DNA of 64,000 nucleotides. Origin: Haemophilus paracuniculus. Lineage in GTDB: Bacteria > Pseudomonadota > Gammaproteobacteria > Enterobacterales > Pasteurellaceae. The stretch spans positions 217,820 to 281,819 of the forward strand of contig NZ_MUYA01000004.1 in the NCBI RefSeq assembly GCF_002015115.1, given 5' to 3'. Positions 8,401 through 16,858 of the stretch are shown here, piece after piece. A program made the translations under genes and the position numbers. Every line of letters starts with the position of its first letter. Within the stretch, counting starts at the first letter, position 1. Below the pieces are notes generated by a model, which was not told where the DNA came from, searched no databases, and worked only from the letters and a program-made list of their open reading frames with translations.

Positions 8401-10148
8401 AAGAGGGCAAACTGGTTATCAATCCAAAAGCCCCAGAGCCGCCTGCTCCAACCAAGGAAGAGCTGGAACAAGCGAATCAACAAGCCAACCAGCTACAAGA
8501 TCAGTTCAATCAATTACAGCAAGATTTAGCCAACAAACAAGCTGAACTGGAACGCTTGCAAGCGACAAAAAATCAGTCGGATCTGACCGCTAGCAAAGCT
8601 CAACAGTCGCAAGCCACAACTGCTGAACAACTTGCCAAAGCGGAACAAGATCTCGCAAATAAACAGGCAGAATTGGCACGTTTACAAACGGCAAAAAATC
8701 AGTCGGATCTGACCGCTAGCAAGGCTCAACAATCGCAAGCCACAACCGCCGAGCAACTTGCCAAAGCGGAACAAGAGCTTGCTAACAAACAGGTGGAATT
8801 GGCACGTTTACAAACTGCAAAAAATCAGTCGGATCTGACCGCTAGCAAAGCTGAACAATCGCAAGCGACAACCGCCGAGCAACTTGCCAAAGCGAAGCAA
8901 GAGCTTGCCAATAAACAGGCGGAATTGGCACGTTTACAAACGGCAAAAAATCAATCGGATCTGACCGCTAGCAAGGCTCTACAATCGCAAGCCACAACTG
9001 CCGAACAACTTGCCAAAGCGGAGCAAGAGCTTGCTAAACAAAAAGCAGAGCTTGAACGCTTACAAAAGGTTAAAAATCAAACGGCAACGAAAGCTGACAC
9101 TTTTGCGACATCCTATTCAGCCGCTTACCAAAGCTACATTCAAGCGTGGCAACGCACTGGCGTGAATATGTTAGAGAAATCGGCTTCGACCAAAGATAAA
9201 TCGGCGGAACAAGCCAACCGAGCGGTCAATCAATATCTTGCCAAAACCGTTAAGCAAAATATCTATGGCGGTATTCCACGCCTTGCACAAGATAACAGCT
9301 CTCGCTACCGTGAGCAGATTTTGAGCAGCGATAATCCTTTGGGGCAGGGGCAAATTCAAGTGAATGCTGCTACACCCCATCAAAAACAACGTTTTAGCCA
9401 TGTGGTTGATTCCGCACAATTCGCAGGCGTACTCACCTCCGGTCGCTATGGCGTTACGGATCAGCTTGCATTAGGGATGGCGTTCGGCACAGGCAAAACC
9501 GCATTGAATGGTATCAATCAAGATAAATTAAAAGGCAACGATCATTTTGCTAGCTTATTCTTGAATTACCATCCAAACAACTGGACATTGAGTGCTGGCG
9601 TGGGATATGGCGTGCTTGATTTGAAAGGCACTCGAACCATCGATAACAGATTTGATTCCGCTAAATTTGAGAGCAAAGCCAAAGCAAATCGTGTTAGCCT
9701 CTATTCGCAACTCAAATATACGTTACCGCTTTCTGACATCTGGTCGATTGAGCCGAAAATTGGCGTTGCCCACCAGTTCACCAAACAGAGTGAAATTCGC
9801 GAAACAGGCGTGACTGGGTTAGTTGCCGAACCATTAAAACAAAACACCACAGAATTGTCCGCAGGTTCAGATCTGATTGCGAAAATACCAACCGCCAATG
9901 GCAAAATGCAGGCTAAACTCTCATTGGCTTATCTTGCCACCTCGGGTGAAAAAGATCTAACGGCACGCTTTAATGGTGGCTCACCATTCAGATTGGATAC
10001 CGTCAAATCACCAAATCAAGTGCAACTTGGGCTAGGCGTGGGTTATCAATGGCATAACGGTTTTGCCTTGAATCTTGATGCTTCACATCGTGCAAGCAAA
10101 ACCGTTAAACAAACGGCGATAAATGCCGGCGTTTCCTACCAGTGGTAG
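5412..10148 (+). CDS. Large autotransporter with repeated passenger and coiled-coil stalk
   Basis: A 1578-residue type V secretion protein. An N-terminal signal peptide (MNLHKNHSALWKLSAISVAI, cleavage near residue 27) leads into a passenger of about 990 residues. The passenger is rich in repeated NSGxIxG and GSGNGIS-type segments, as in right-handed beta-helix adhesins. Residues about 1015-1225 form a Gln/Ala/Lys-rich coiled coil built from near-identical 42-residue (126-bp) units. A linker follows, and then a C-terminal autotransporter barrel from about 1320 (FAGVLTSGRYGVTDQLALG onward) ends in VSYQW, a good outer-membrane end. It should expose the passenger at the cell surface; the ligand is unknown. 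The DNA repeats in the coil could change number by slippage. A Fur-like box lies upstream and a USS-pair terminator follows. I do not recognise a named homologue. Confidence 0.93.
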   Translation: MNLHKNHSALWKLSAISVAIASVSGFAYEQGKGKIAQIAVGEKVEKIDQVTSEDLNERIRGEFDRSGNPVRIIWYEDDIQTGANNQGQIHGKVIAEGRETQTSEQRASAIAVEAQGNGIDALGWSAPSNPRDVDFHLTTITNSGRVLGEADLTAGKAETHGDVQSFGSGNGISIISLSDYGKSNVQAGADGVVDGYSGATGISSRSVRSATTSTRSTASTESLPLTPETAESDMYGKTAKVVLDKLENSGTIEGKFSGKADQSITIPHTASYKPQFYNVVASAVGNALNAASYVNTIDRYTYSEQKQNHAEIGNINNSGTMLGNADLLAGKNITHTRTHSSNSGNAVSAFAKSGSYAKHSTVAKVGDIENSGQLVGQLRQVSGQNSNYQGYHLYSDAVAYGSGNGVSVTTDSYNYNVPTTSSSLGNVTNSGKISGSGELKAGSGMGVLMAQSYASGNGLSVYAHGKNETSSLGNVENKGIIKGEMTVYGGATNGKVFVPEITETKPQTSSSSLSAWLAPSRPAAKQSNLNHQASTVQSQTDVHASGNGISVWTYGESGSQNSNPWLAPNKQTKIKSTLGNIDNQGVISGYNKVYQGFSQNENTRVDYRNNGNGISIDAETNANITNAGIISGSLSAILAQGKIDSRFSFSQPTYQSGFKGKVENYGIMAGRMITGGYQLENNNPQVHKYFEATPAQMQNKGIYVRLDATGNISSVERAENSTFTNKQGVQYHIINAPLVSENKDSELNAEAFYNHSIINGVGLNNGTLVANKGLVVQDSIINGFRTALKLNSDQTAILMDSTLNANGFNVNQDQPTYAILGNQENNNLILGGKSSQINGNIDLKGGDDSLTMASSTVKFNGNTLDMGEGNDRLKFGVDSTNPPPTTTPIRVDYAVKNAETVEVNQPTTFTAEAKITGTDQIALNSNLTYQVPTPTQHALYDNNRTGKIALTGQGNFVVDIAQSPANYEVSFGKLQLENQENGVKFSTSNAVQAVELKEGKLVINPKAPEPPAPTKEELEQANQQANQLQDQFNQLQQDLANKQAELERLQATKNQSDLTASKAQQSQATTAEQLAKAEQDLANKQAELARLQTAKNQSDLTASKAQQSQATTAEQLAKAEQELANKQVELARLQTAKNQSDLTASKAEQSQATTAEQLAKAKQELANKQAELARLQTAKNQSDLTASKALQSQATTAEQLAKAEQELAKQKAELERLQKVKNQTATKADTFATSYSAAYQSYIQAWQRTGVNMLEKSASTKDKSAEQANRAVNQYLAKTVKQNIYGGIPRLAQDNSSRYREQILSSDNPLGQGQIQVNAATPHQKQRFSHVVDSAQFAGVLTSGRYGVTDQLALGMAFGTGKTALNGINQDKLKGNDHFASLFLNYHPNNWTLSAGVGYGVLDLKGTRTIDNRFDSAKFESKAKANRVSLYSQLKYTLPLSDIWSIEPKIGVAHQFTKQSEIRETGVTGLVAEPLKQNTTELSAGSDLIAKIPTANGKMQAKLSLAYLATSGEKDLTARFNGGSPFRLDTVKSPNQVQLGLGVGYQWHNGFALNLDASHRASKTVKQTAINAGVSYQW
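8571..9075 (+). repeat. 126-bp tandem repeats inside the autotransporter gene
   Basis: Four successive units of 126 bp start at 8571, 8697, 8823 and 8949, each beginning AATCARTCGGATCTGACC and encoding 42 residues of coiled coil; a further diverged unit flanks each end. The copies differ at few bases, so expansion or contraction in frame is plausible. Confidence 0.9.
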
Positions 10149-10164
10149 TGAAATAATCCTCCTG

Positions 10165-10214
10165 CAAGCGGGTAAATTTGTAAAAATTTTTGCAAATCTA
10201 CCCGCTTGTTTTTT
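10165..10214 (+). terminator. USS-pair terminator after the autotransporter gene
   Basis: CAAGCGGGTA (10165-10174) pairs with TACCCGCTTG (10199-10208), with inner ATTTG/CAAAT pairing, and is followed by a T run. It is a rho-independent terminator built from a variant uptake-sequence pair. Confidence 0.8.
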
Positions 10215-10260
10215 CAATTATGGCATACTACGTCCATTTTAAATTTAGGGGGAAATTTCA

Positions 10261-11166
10261 ATGTTATTCGGTCTTTCGATTGTATTTATTCCACTCGTAT
10301 TGGGCTATCTGTTTCGTTTCGCCAACCATCAGGCGTTGCTCGGCAAAATCACGATGCTTTGCCTCTATTTGATTTTGTTGGCGATGGGGATTTCGGTCGG
10401 GCAGTTAGACGATTTAACCACCAAACTGCCCCAAATCGGGGCGATTGCGTTCGGGGCTTGTGCGATTTTATTTTTGAGCAACGTGGCGTGCATTGCGATT
10501 TTCGATCTGTTCCGCCCCCTTTCGCAAAAAACGGACGAAAACCAACCGCTTCCCTCTCGCCTCGCCCAACTGTGGGAATCATTGCAACTCTGTTTGACCG
10601 TGTTCGCTGGCGTGCTCATCGGCTTTTTCAGCAAAGGGATTATCGACTTTCCGCTACACAGCAGCACCTACGTTTTGGTGGTAATGATTTTCTGCGTAGG
10701 CAGCCAATTACGCAGCAGTGGCATTCCGTTGCGAGAAGTGTTTATCAACAAACGCGGCTGGCAAGCCTCGATTTTGTTTATTGTGAGCTGTTTGCTCGGC
10801 GGCGTAGTGTTGGGCTATCTGTTCGATTTGCCAATGGCGAGAGCCTTAGCGATTGCCTCGGGCTTTGGCTGGTATTCCTTGTCAAGCGTGCTGTTGAACG
10901 ATGCGTGGGGGGCAGTTTACGGCAGCATTGCGTTCTTCAACGACTTGGCGAGAGAAATTTTGTGCCTGCTGTTTATTCCGTTCTTGATGAAACGGTTGCC
11001 GTCCACCGCCGTAAGTGTCGCAGGGGCAACCGCAATGGACTGCACCCTGCCGATTATCCAAAAATCGGGCGGGATTCAAATCGTCCCCTTCGCAATGAGC
11101 TTCGGCGTGATTATCAACCTCGCCGCCCCGATTTTATTGGCGTTTTTTATTGGGGTGGGGTCATAA
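10261..11166 (+). CDS. lysO: L-lysine exporter, LysO (YbjE, DUF340) family
   Basis: A 301-residue inner-membrane protein with about eight to ten hydrophobic segments. It follows the E. coli LysO/YbjE pattern along its length: FGLSIVFIPLVLGYLFRF at the start, LRSSGIPLREVFINKRGW in the middle, then LPMARALAIASGFGWYSLSS, GSIAFFNDLAREILCLLFIP and a final GGIQIVPFAMSFGVI segment. Family members export lysine and its toxic analogues. GGGGGAAATTTCA provides a ribosome-binding site before ATG 10261. It stands alone, with a terminator before it; a truncated acetyltransferase converges on it, with only 4 bases between stops. No ARG or lysine control element was recognised upstream. Confidence 0.93.
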   Translation: MLFGLSIVFIPLVLGYLFRFANHQALLGKITMLCLYLILLAMGISVGQLDDLTTKLPQIGAIAFGACAILFLSNVACIAIFDLFRPLSQKTDENQPLPSRLAQLWESLQLCLTVFAGVLIGFFSKGIIDFPLHSSTYVLVVMIFCVGSQLRSSGIPLREVFINKRGWQASILFIVSCLLGGVVLGYLFDLPMARALAIASGFGWYSLSSVLLNDAWGAVYGSIAFFNDLAREILCLLFIPFLMKRLPSTAVSVAGATAMDCTLPIIQKSGGIQIVPFAMSFGVIINLAAPILLAFFIGVGS

Positions 11167-11170
11167 TTAT

Positions 11171-11725
11171 CTAAAATCCCACCCCTTGCAACGGTTCAAT
11201 CTGCCGTCCATTCTGGTCAAAATTCGCCTTATCTAGCCAGCGTTCAAGTCGGATTTTATTGGCGTGCCATTCGTGGTCGAGTAGGGAAAACCAGGCGGTG
11301 TCGCGGGTGCGGTTTTTGTACACTTGCATTTGGCGGAATGTGCCTTCGTAGCGGAAGCCGAGGCGTTCGGCGGCGTGGCGTGAGGGGGCGTTGAGGGCGT
11401 CGCATTTCCATTCGTAACGGCGGTAGCCCAGCGTTTCAAACACATATTTCATCACGAGATATTGGGCTTCGGTTGCCATTCGGGTGCGTTGTAGGGCGGT
11501 GGAATAGACCACCCAGCCCATTTCAAGGGTGCGGTTGTGGCGGTCGATTCGCATTAGGGCAAAACTTCCCAAAATCTGACCGCTTGTTTTGGCTTTGATC
11601 TCGAGATAATAGGGATCAGTCGATTGGTGCATTTGGGCTTCAAACGGCTCGAAATCCGCTCGGCTGGCGAAAGGCTCAATCGGTAAATATGTCCAATTTT
11701 GATAATTCTCAAAAAAAGAAAGAGT
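11171..11725 (-). pseudogene. 5'-truncated GNAT acetyltransferase (RimJ/RimL-like)
   Basis: The frame encodes a GNAT N-acetyltransferase: SGQILGSFALMRIDRHNRTL, the acetyl-CoA loop area VVYSTALQRTRMATEAQYLV, and KCDALNAPSRHAAERLGFRY are typical. The first ATG (11630-11632) would give 153 residues, but the open frame extends upstream to 11725. There it encodes family-like sequence (ENYQNWTYLPIEPFASRADF) without any ATG, GTG or TTG start before the in-frame stop at 11726-11728. About 60 N-terminal residues usual for this family are absent, and only 60 bases separate the frame from wecC. I read it as a gene that has lost its 5' end. A short product from the internal ATG cannot be excluded but would lack the first strand and helix. 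Confidence 0.75.
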
Positions 11726-11788
11726 TTAGCATTTCTTTTTAAAAATCTAACCGCTTGTTGGCTAATTTTTATTTATTCTAATGTTGTT

Positions 11789-13057
11789 CTATTTAACCCA
11801 AATCCCTCTGGTATCAACAATCCACCGTTGGCGAATTTCGCTCACAGGCTTGGCTTTAAATGGTTTGTGATCGACTAAAAGCACCAAAATATCCGCTTGT
11901 TCGAGGGCGTTCTCAAAATCGACCAATTTTACTTTACCTGCCAAAGATTTCGGCAACTCAGCCACATTCGGCTCAACTGCCCAAACTTCATCCGAATGCC
12001 AATCGGCAAGTTCGGCGGTAATTTCCACCGAAGGGCTTTCTCGCAAGTCGTCAATATCAGGTTTGAACGCCAAGCCCAAGCAGGCGATTTTCACTTCGCT
12101 CGCTTTTACGTTTTTCGCCGTAACACAATCCGCCAAGGCTGATTTGACTTTGTCGATCACCCAGTGCGGTTTGTGATCGTTCACTTCACGAGCGGTTCGG
12201 ATCAGGCGAGCCTGCTCTGGGGCTTGTGCCACGATAAACCACGGATCGACAGCGATGCAATGTCCGCCCACGCCTGCCCCAGGTTGCAGAATGTTCACAC
12301 GCGGGTGGCGGTTCGCCAATGCAATCAATTCCCACACGCTGATGTTGAGTTTGTCGCAAATCAACGAAAGCTCGTTGGCGAAAGCGATGTTCACATCACG
12401 GAAGCTGTTTTCGGTGAGTTTGCACATTTCGGCGGTACGAGCGTTGGTTTGAATGCACTCGCCTTTAACAAAAATTTGATACAAAGCCACCGCTTGTTCG
12501 GCACATTTTGGGGTCAAACCGCCGATCACTCGGTCGTTTTCAAACAGCTCGGTCATAATTTTGCCCGGCAACACACGTTCAGGGCAGTAAGCGAGATGAA
12601 TATCGGCGTTTTCGCCTGCGTCCGTTGGGAACGAAAGATCAGGACGAGCCTGTTTAAGCCATTGCTCAACGGATTCGGTCGCTCCGACTGGCGAGGTGGA
12701 TTCCAACACCACCAAATCGCCCTTTTTCAACACAGGGGCAATCGACTTCGCCGCCGCTTCCACATAGGCAAGATCGGGTTGATAATCGCCCTTGAATGGG
12801 GTCGGCACCGCGATCAAAAACGCGTCCGCAGGTTGCACCGTTAAACTCGCCGATAGCTTGCCCTGCTCAACCGCACGATGCACCGCCACATCTAAATCAG
12901 GTTCAACAATATGAATTTTGCCTTGGTTGATCGTCTCCACCGCCACAGGGTTCACATCTACCCCCAACACTCGCTTTCCTGCGGAAGCGAATGCCGTGGC
13001 GGTTGGCAAACCAATGTAGCCCAAACCGATCACCGAAATGGTATTAAATGTTTTCAT
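11789..13057 (-). CDS. wecC: UDP-N-acetyl-D-mannosamine dehydrogenase
   Basis: A 422-residue NAD-dependent enzyme that oxidises UDP-ManNAc twice to UDP-ManNAc uronic acid, a precursor of enterobacterial common antigen or related capsule. The Rossmann motif GLGYIGLP is at residues 11-18, the middle contains TSPVGATESVEQW, the active-site cysteine is in GAGVGGHCIAVDPW (near 260), and the C-terminal domain has GLAFKPDIDDLRESPS. Length matches E. coli WecC (420). WecB, which makes its substrate, is encoded about 540 bases upstream on the same strand. An oppositely oriented antitoxin gene separates the two, so wecC probably needs its own promoter. Confidence 0.96.
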   Translation of the reverse strand: MKTFNTISVIGLGYIGLPTATAFASAGKRVLGVDVNPVAVETINQGKIHIVEPDLDVAVHRAVEQGKLSASLTVQPADAFLIAVPTPFKGDYQPDLAYVEAAAKSIAPVLKKGDLVVLESTSPVGATESVEQWLKQARPDLSFPTDAGENADIHLAYCPERVLPGKIMTELFENDRVIGGLTPKCAEQAVALYQIFVKGECIQTNARTAEMCKLTENSFRDVNIAFANELSLICDKLNISVWELIALANRHPRVNILQPGAGVGGHCIAVDPWFIVAQAPEQARLIRTAREVNDHKPHWVIDKVKSALADCVTAKNVKASEVKIACLGLAFKPDIDDLRESPSVEITAELADWHSDEVWAVEPNVAELPKSLAGKVKLVDFENALEQADILVLLVDHKPFKAKPVSEIRQRWIVDTRGIWVK

Positions 13058-13232
13058 TTTTTCTCGTCAATCAAAAAAGAGGGCTATTATAGCCCAGCTG
13101 ATCCATTTTTTATTTGCACAAATTGGTTTTCTTCTGTATTGTTTTCAGTACAAAATTCAAACGTTTTTAATGCGTAACCCCACATCTTTCCGCCCCAAGC
13201 GGGCAGATTTTTCAACATTTCTACGAGATAAA

Positions 13233-13242
13233 TTTGTACAAA
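13233..13242. promoter_or_regulatory. Palindrome before antitoxin gene, possible self-operator
   Basis: TTTGTACAAA is a perfect 10-base palindrome 13 bases before the antitoxin start. Antitoxins of this type usually repress their own promoter, so it is a candidate operator. Confidence 0.3.
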
Positions 13243-13255
13243 ATAGGATTAAAAA

Positions 13256-13564
13256 ATGAGTAATTTAGCTTTCGATGAAAAATATGGCGTGAAAACATTT
13301 GATGTGGCGGAACACCTCAAAAATGATGAGTTGATTGCCCTTTATCTTGCAGAAATTTTGAAAGACGGCACAGATGAAGAATTTATCCAAGCCCTCAATG
13401 ATGTGGCACGAGCCAAAGGAATGAACGAATTGGCTCAAAAAGCAGGGATTGGGCGAGAAAGTCTTTATCAAACCCTTTCCTCAAAAAAGCCTCGTTTTGA
13501 GACGATCCGCAAGATTTTAAATGCCTTAAATATCGAACTCGTGCCAACCATCAAAACTGTCTAA
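13256..13564 (+). CDS. Orphan HTH antitoxin of an addiction module
   Basis: A 102-residue protein resembling the antidote proteins of RelE/HigB-type modules. The N-terminal part (EKYGVKTFDVAEHLKNDELI, then YLAEILKDGTDEEFIQALND) is typical of that group and the C-terminal half is a helix-turn-helix (MNELAQKAGIGRESLYQTLS). In the usual arrangement the small toxin gene precedes the antitoxin; here the 198 bases upstream hold no such frame and wecC faces away. Downstream there is a terminator and the end of wecB. It is therefore an antitoxin without an evident partner, possibly a transcription regulator or an anti-addiction remnant. AGGA lies 8 bases before the ATG. It lies between wecB and wecC on the other strand. 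Confidence 0.85.
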   Translation: MSNLAFDEKYGVKTFDVAEHLKNDELIALYLAEILKDGTDEEFIQALNDVARAKGMNELAQKAGIGRESLYQTLSSKKPRFETIRKILNALNIELVPTIKTV

Positions 13565-13567
13565 ACC

Positions 13568-13591
13568 AAAAGAGGCGAATGCCTCTTTTTT
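13568..13591. terminator. Terminator shared by antitoxin gene and wecB
   Basis: Stem AAAAGAGGC/GCCTCTTTT with a GAAT loop and a T run, between the convergent ends of the antitoxin gene and wecB. Confidence 0.8.
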
Positions 13592-13594
13592 GAT

Positions 13595-14737
13595 TTATCT
13601 ATCCCCTTGCAACTGCTGATTTAAAATATCCACAATCCGCTGGCAAGCATCGCCGTTGCCGTAGGGGTTGTGGGCTTGTGCCATTTGTTGGTAGGCGGTG
13701 GGGTTGGTCAGTAAAGCGGTGGTTTCTTGGCAAATTTTAGTGGGGTCTGTGCCGACTAATTTTACTGTGCCAGCTTCGACCGCCTCGAACCGCTCGGTGC
13801 TTTCTCGCATTACCAACACGGGCTTGCCGAGGGCGGGGGCTTCTTCTTGGATTCCGCCCGAGTCAGTCAAAATCAAATAGGCTTGATCCATTAAATAGAC
13901 GAAGGGCAGGTAATCCTGAGGTTCGATCAAAAAGATGTTTTCAAACTTGGTGAGCCAGCGATGAACGGGTTCTTGCACTTTAGGGTTGAGATGAACGGGG
14001 TACACAATCTGCACCGTGGGGTGCTGTTCCGCCAGCGTTGCCAAGGCTTGGCAAATCCGCTCAAAGCCCTCGCCAAAATGTTCTCGGCGGTGAGCGGTAA
14101 CCAAAATCATTTTTTGATCAGGGTTTAAAAAGGGGTAACGTGCCGCCAACGCCGTTGCAAGCGGTGGGTTTTGCTGAATTTTTTGGCGAACCTCAAACAA
14201 AGCGTCAATCACGGTGTTGCCTGTTACCCAAATTCGCTCGGCGGATTTGCCCTCTCGCAACAAATTGGCTTGGGCGGACAGCGTAGGGGCGAAGTGATAA
14301 TCGGCAAGCACGCCCGTTAAAGCTCGGTTGCCCTCTTCGGGAAAGGGGGATTTGAGATTGTGGGTGCGTAGTCCTGCTTCAACGTGTGCAATCAGAATCT
14401 TGGCGTAAAAGCTGGCGAGGGCAGCAGAAAATGAGGTGGTGGTGTCGCCGTGGACGATCACAAGATCGGGGCGAAATGCCTCAAAAATTGGGGGTAATTT
14501 TTGTAAGACTTTGGCGGTAATGTCGGCGAGGGATTGCCCGTTCGCCATAATGTTGAGATCAAAATCAGGTGTGATCTCAAACAGATCAAGCACCTGATCC
14601 AGCATTTGCCGATGTTGCCCCGTTACGCAAATTTTGACGTTACAAGCGGTCTGTTTCGCCAATAATTTTGCGAGGGGGGCGAGTTTGATCGCCTCTGGGC
14701 GAGTGCCAAAGACGATCAAGATATTGCGATTAGCCAT
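13595..14737 (-). CDS. wecB: UDP-N-acetylglucosamine 2-epimerase (non-hydrolysing)
   Basis: A 380-residue cytoplasmic enzyme interconverting UDP-GlcNAc and UDP-ManNAc. Family motifs in order are [13 protein letters not shown] (10-22), [47 protein letters not shown] and the C-terminal nucleotide loop [18 protein letters not shown]. The start overlaps the end of wzzE by 8 bases (ATG 14737, wzzE stop ends at 14730), so translation is probably coupled. With wecA upstream and wecC downstream it supplies ManNAc uronic acid precursors. A bidirectional hairpin follows the stop. Confidence 0.97.
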   Translation of the reverse strand: MANRNILIVFGTRPEAIKLAPLAKLLAKQTACNVKICVTGQHRQMLDQVLDLFEITPDFDLNIMANGQSLADITAKVLQKLPPIFEAFRPDLVIVHGDTTTSFSAALASFYAKILIAHVEAGLRTHNLKSPFPEEGNRALTGVLADYHFAPTLSAQANLLREGKSAERIWVTGNTVIDALFEVRQKIQQNPPLATALAARYPFLNPDQKMILVTAHRREHFGEGFERICQALATLAEQHPTVQIVYPVHLNPKVQEPVHRWLTKFENIFLIEPQDYLPFVYLMDQAYLILTDSGGIQEEAPALGKPVLVMRESTERFEAVEAGTVKLVGTDPTKICQETTALLTNPTAYQQMAQAHNPYGNGDACQRIVDILNQQLQGDR

Positions 14738-15635
14738 TTTGTGCCGATTTTGGCGAACGGCGAGCGGAAAGCCCGATCATTCCGAGCAATAAACCGCTCA
14801 ATGCCCCGATCATCGCCCAAATCGAACGTTTTGGGGCAATTGGCGAGCCAGCTTCCGTTGGGCTTTGCACAAAACGGTAAGCGACTAATTTATCATCAAG
14901 GGGCTGCACGGTTTTCATAATGTTAAGTTTACCGTTCCAATCTTGCATTGCAATTTGGTTGCCCTGTTGGGTCGGGCCGAGTTTCAATTCCGTTGCATTT
15001 TTCACTTGTTGGAACAGGATTTTCCACTTCGCAATCAAATCGGTGTTGAGGTTTACACGGGTTTGCTGATTGGCAAATTGAATGAAGCCGTTAAGCATTT
15101 TTGCAGCTTCATCGGTTTTGGTTGAGGTTACGCTCAAACTGTCCGCTGTGCCTTTGTTGAGGTTGGCTCGTTGGAAGTTGAATTGGCTGGAAAGTTGTTC
15201 CATTGCCGCCGTTTCGGAAATGTTTTCCGTTTGGGATTTCACTTTCACTAAGTTGGTGCGAGTGAGGTAATCTTTCAGCACATCAGGCGAGGTTAAATTA
15301 CGTTTAAATTCTTGATAAGCGGATTCGGTTGCCATTTGTTCCGCTGTTTGTGAACGTTGTGGGGCAAGGCTGAATTGACCCTGTTCGTTTTTTAATAGGG
15401 TGTAAGATTGTGGCTCGCCACCGTTCAAAAAGGTGTAGGTTGAGTAAAGATCGAAATAGTTACCCAATTCGCTCACTTTCGGCTGGTCAAATTGTGCTGT
15501 CGCTCGCCATTTTGGGGTTTGCACATAGCTTGCCCCAAAGCCGATCCCCGCCCCAATGGCGGTGGTTAAAGCAAGGGTGATCGCCCCTGTCAAAATGGTT
15601 TTGGTAGTTGAAGATGTTTTTTGTTCTTGTTCCAT
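14730..15635 (-). CDS. wzzE: Polysaccharide chain-length regulator, Wzz family
   Basis: A 301-residue inner-membrane protein with the Wzz plan: cytoplasmic N-terminus, first membrane helix near residues 13-34 ([18 protein letters not shown]), a large periplasmic part beginning with [20 protein letters not shown], and a second membrane helix near 270-292 ([20 protein letters not shown]) preceded by the proline-containing [14 protein letters not shown]. Such proteins set the chain length of O-antigen, capsule or common antigen. The location between wecA and wecB favours the WzzE subtype. RNA signals: AAGGT before ATG 15635, and 8-base overlap with wecB. Confidence 0.9.
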   Translation of the reverse strand: MEQEQKTSSTTKTILTGAITLALTTAIGAGIGFGASYVQTPKWRATAQFDQPKVSELGNYFDLYSTYTFLNGGEPQSYTLLKNEQGQFSLAPQRSQTAEQMATESAYQEFKRNLTSPDVLKDYLTRTNLVKVKSQTENISETAAMEQLSSQFNFQRANLNKGTADSLSVTSTKTDEAAKMLNGFIQFANQQTRVNLNTDLIAKWKILFQQVKNATELKLGPTQQGNQIAMQDWNGKLNIMKTVQPLDDKLVAYRFVQSPTEAGSPIAPKRSIWAMIGALSGLLLGMIGLSARRSPKSAQNG

Positions 15636-15648
15636 TTGATCTTACCTT

Positions 15649-16716
15649 TTATGAAATTTGTTGTTTGCGTTTCGCTCTACGCTTCATTCGGCGAATAAAA
15701 CGGGTTACCCGCCACGCGTGAGTAATGGAATACGCATAAAGAAAAAATAAGCCGATAAAGCCAATCGACATTACCCATTGATTCCAATAATAACGCTCGC
15801 CGAGTACGCCAATGGTGGCACAAACGCCCGCCCCGAATGTGATAACGGCTAAGGCTTGGCGAGAGGTTAAGCCTGCTCGCATCATTAAATGGTGCAGGTG
15901 CAAGCGGTCGGGACGGAACGGGCTTTTGCCTTTTTTCAAGCGGCGGATAATCACCGCCACCATATCAATTAACGGCACGGCGATTAGCCATAAGCCTGTA
16001 ATCGGGCTGATAGAATGCCCTTGCCCCTGCGTGCTGAGTAGCAAAATCCAGATAATCGTGAAGCCAATCAACGTACTGCCCGAATCGCCCATAAAGACTT
16101 TCCATTTCGCCCCAAACAGGCTGAGATTGAACATCGCATAGGGGATTAGCACTACCACAATCGCAAAGCACCAGTAAGCGAGGATATATTGACTATCTAG
16201 CCACATCAAAGTTCCAATGCCGAGAAAACTCACGCTCGAAAGCCCTGCGAGCAAGCCGTCAATGCCGTCAATCATATTGAACGCATTGATTACGCCAATG
16301 GTTACTAATACGGTGAACACTACGCCCAACACGCCTAATTCTAAGCTAAATGGGGCGATCAGTTGCCCTAAACTTTCGAGGGATAATCCGCTGTAAATCA
16401 TTAGCCCTGCGAGGGTCGCTTGAATAATCGCTCGCAAAAAGGGGCTAACATCAAAGCGATCATCTAGCACGCCGATAATCAGCAACGCCGTTACCGAAGA
16501 GAGATAGAGCCACGGCAGTTCCATTTGATCCCATTGCAACAGGTAAAAGGTAAGGTTGCCGAGAAAGAGGGCAATCCCCCCAATCAGCGGAATCAAGCCC
16601 TGATGACGTTTGCGGTAATTCGGTTTATCCACCAAGCCGATTTTTTCGGCGACAGGACGCATTGCGATCAACGCAGTAAAAGAAACAAGAAATACAGCAA
16701 CAAAAGTCAGCCACAT
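15649..16716 (-). CDS. wecA: Undecaprenyl-phosphate GlcNAc-1-phosphate transferase
   Basis: Polyprenyl-phosphate sugar transferase that starts common-antigen and O-polysaccharide synthesis by moving GlcNAc-1-P from UDP-GlcNAc to undecaprenyl phosphate in the inner membrane. It has about 11 hydrophobic segments. Conserved elements are GLVDKPNYRKRHQGLIPLIG, GVLDDRFDVSPFLR (the catalytic Asp pair), NAFNMIDGIDGLLAGLS, FMGDSGSTLIGF and the RPDRLHLHHLM loop. I use ATG 16716 (355 residues), although an in-frame TTG at 16735-16737 lies upstream and GAGGG at 16731-16735 could serve a TTG between them. It is the first gene of the wecA-wzzE-wecB unit. Confidence 0.95.
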   Translation of the reverse strand: MWLTFVAVFLVSFTALIAMRPVAEKIGLVDKPNYRKRHQGLIPLIGGIALFLGNLTFYLLQWDQMELPWLYLSSVTALLIIGVLDDRFDVSPFLRAIIQATLAGLMIYSGLSLESLGQLIAPFSLELGVLGVVFTVLVTIGVINAFNMIDGIDGLLAGLSSVSFLGIGTLMWLDSQYILAYWCFAIVVVLIPYAMFNLSLFGAKWKVFMGDSGSTLIGFTIIWILLLSTQGQGHSISPITGLWLIAVPLIDMVAVIIRRLKKGKSPFRPDRLHLHHLMMRAGLTSRQALAVITFGAGVCATIGVLGERYYWNQWVMSIGFIGLFFLYAYSITHAWRVTRFIRRMKRRAKRKQQIS

Positions 16717-16858
16717 CAAAATGCGAACCCTCAACAAGTGGAAAATTCAAAATGTGCGGATCATAACATAACCGCTAAAACACTCAATTTTTTTCATCTG
16801 TTTTGTGAATTTAAAGTACAATATCGCCCATTTTGATTGATTTAAAAAAGGAACAACA

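Noticed and set aside
10206..11174. Long frame of 322 codons overlapping lysO on the same strand
   Set aside because: Arg/Phe-rich out-of-frame shadow; the LysO frame has family sequence throughout and a ribosome-binding site.
12164..12844. 226-codon frame antisense to wecC
   Set aside because: Lies wholly inside a secure gene, with His/Arg/Phe-rich shadow composition and no start signal.
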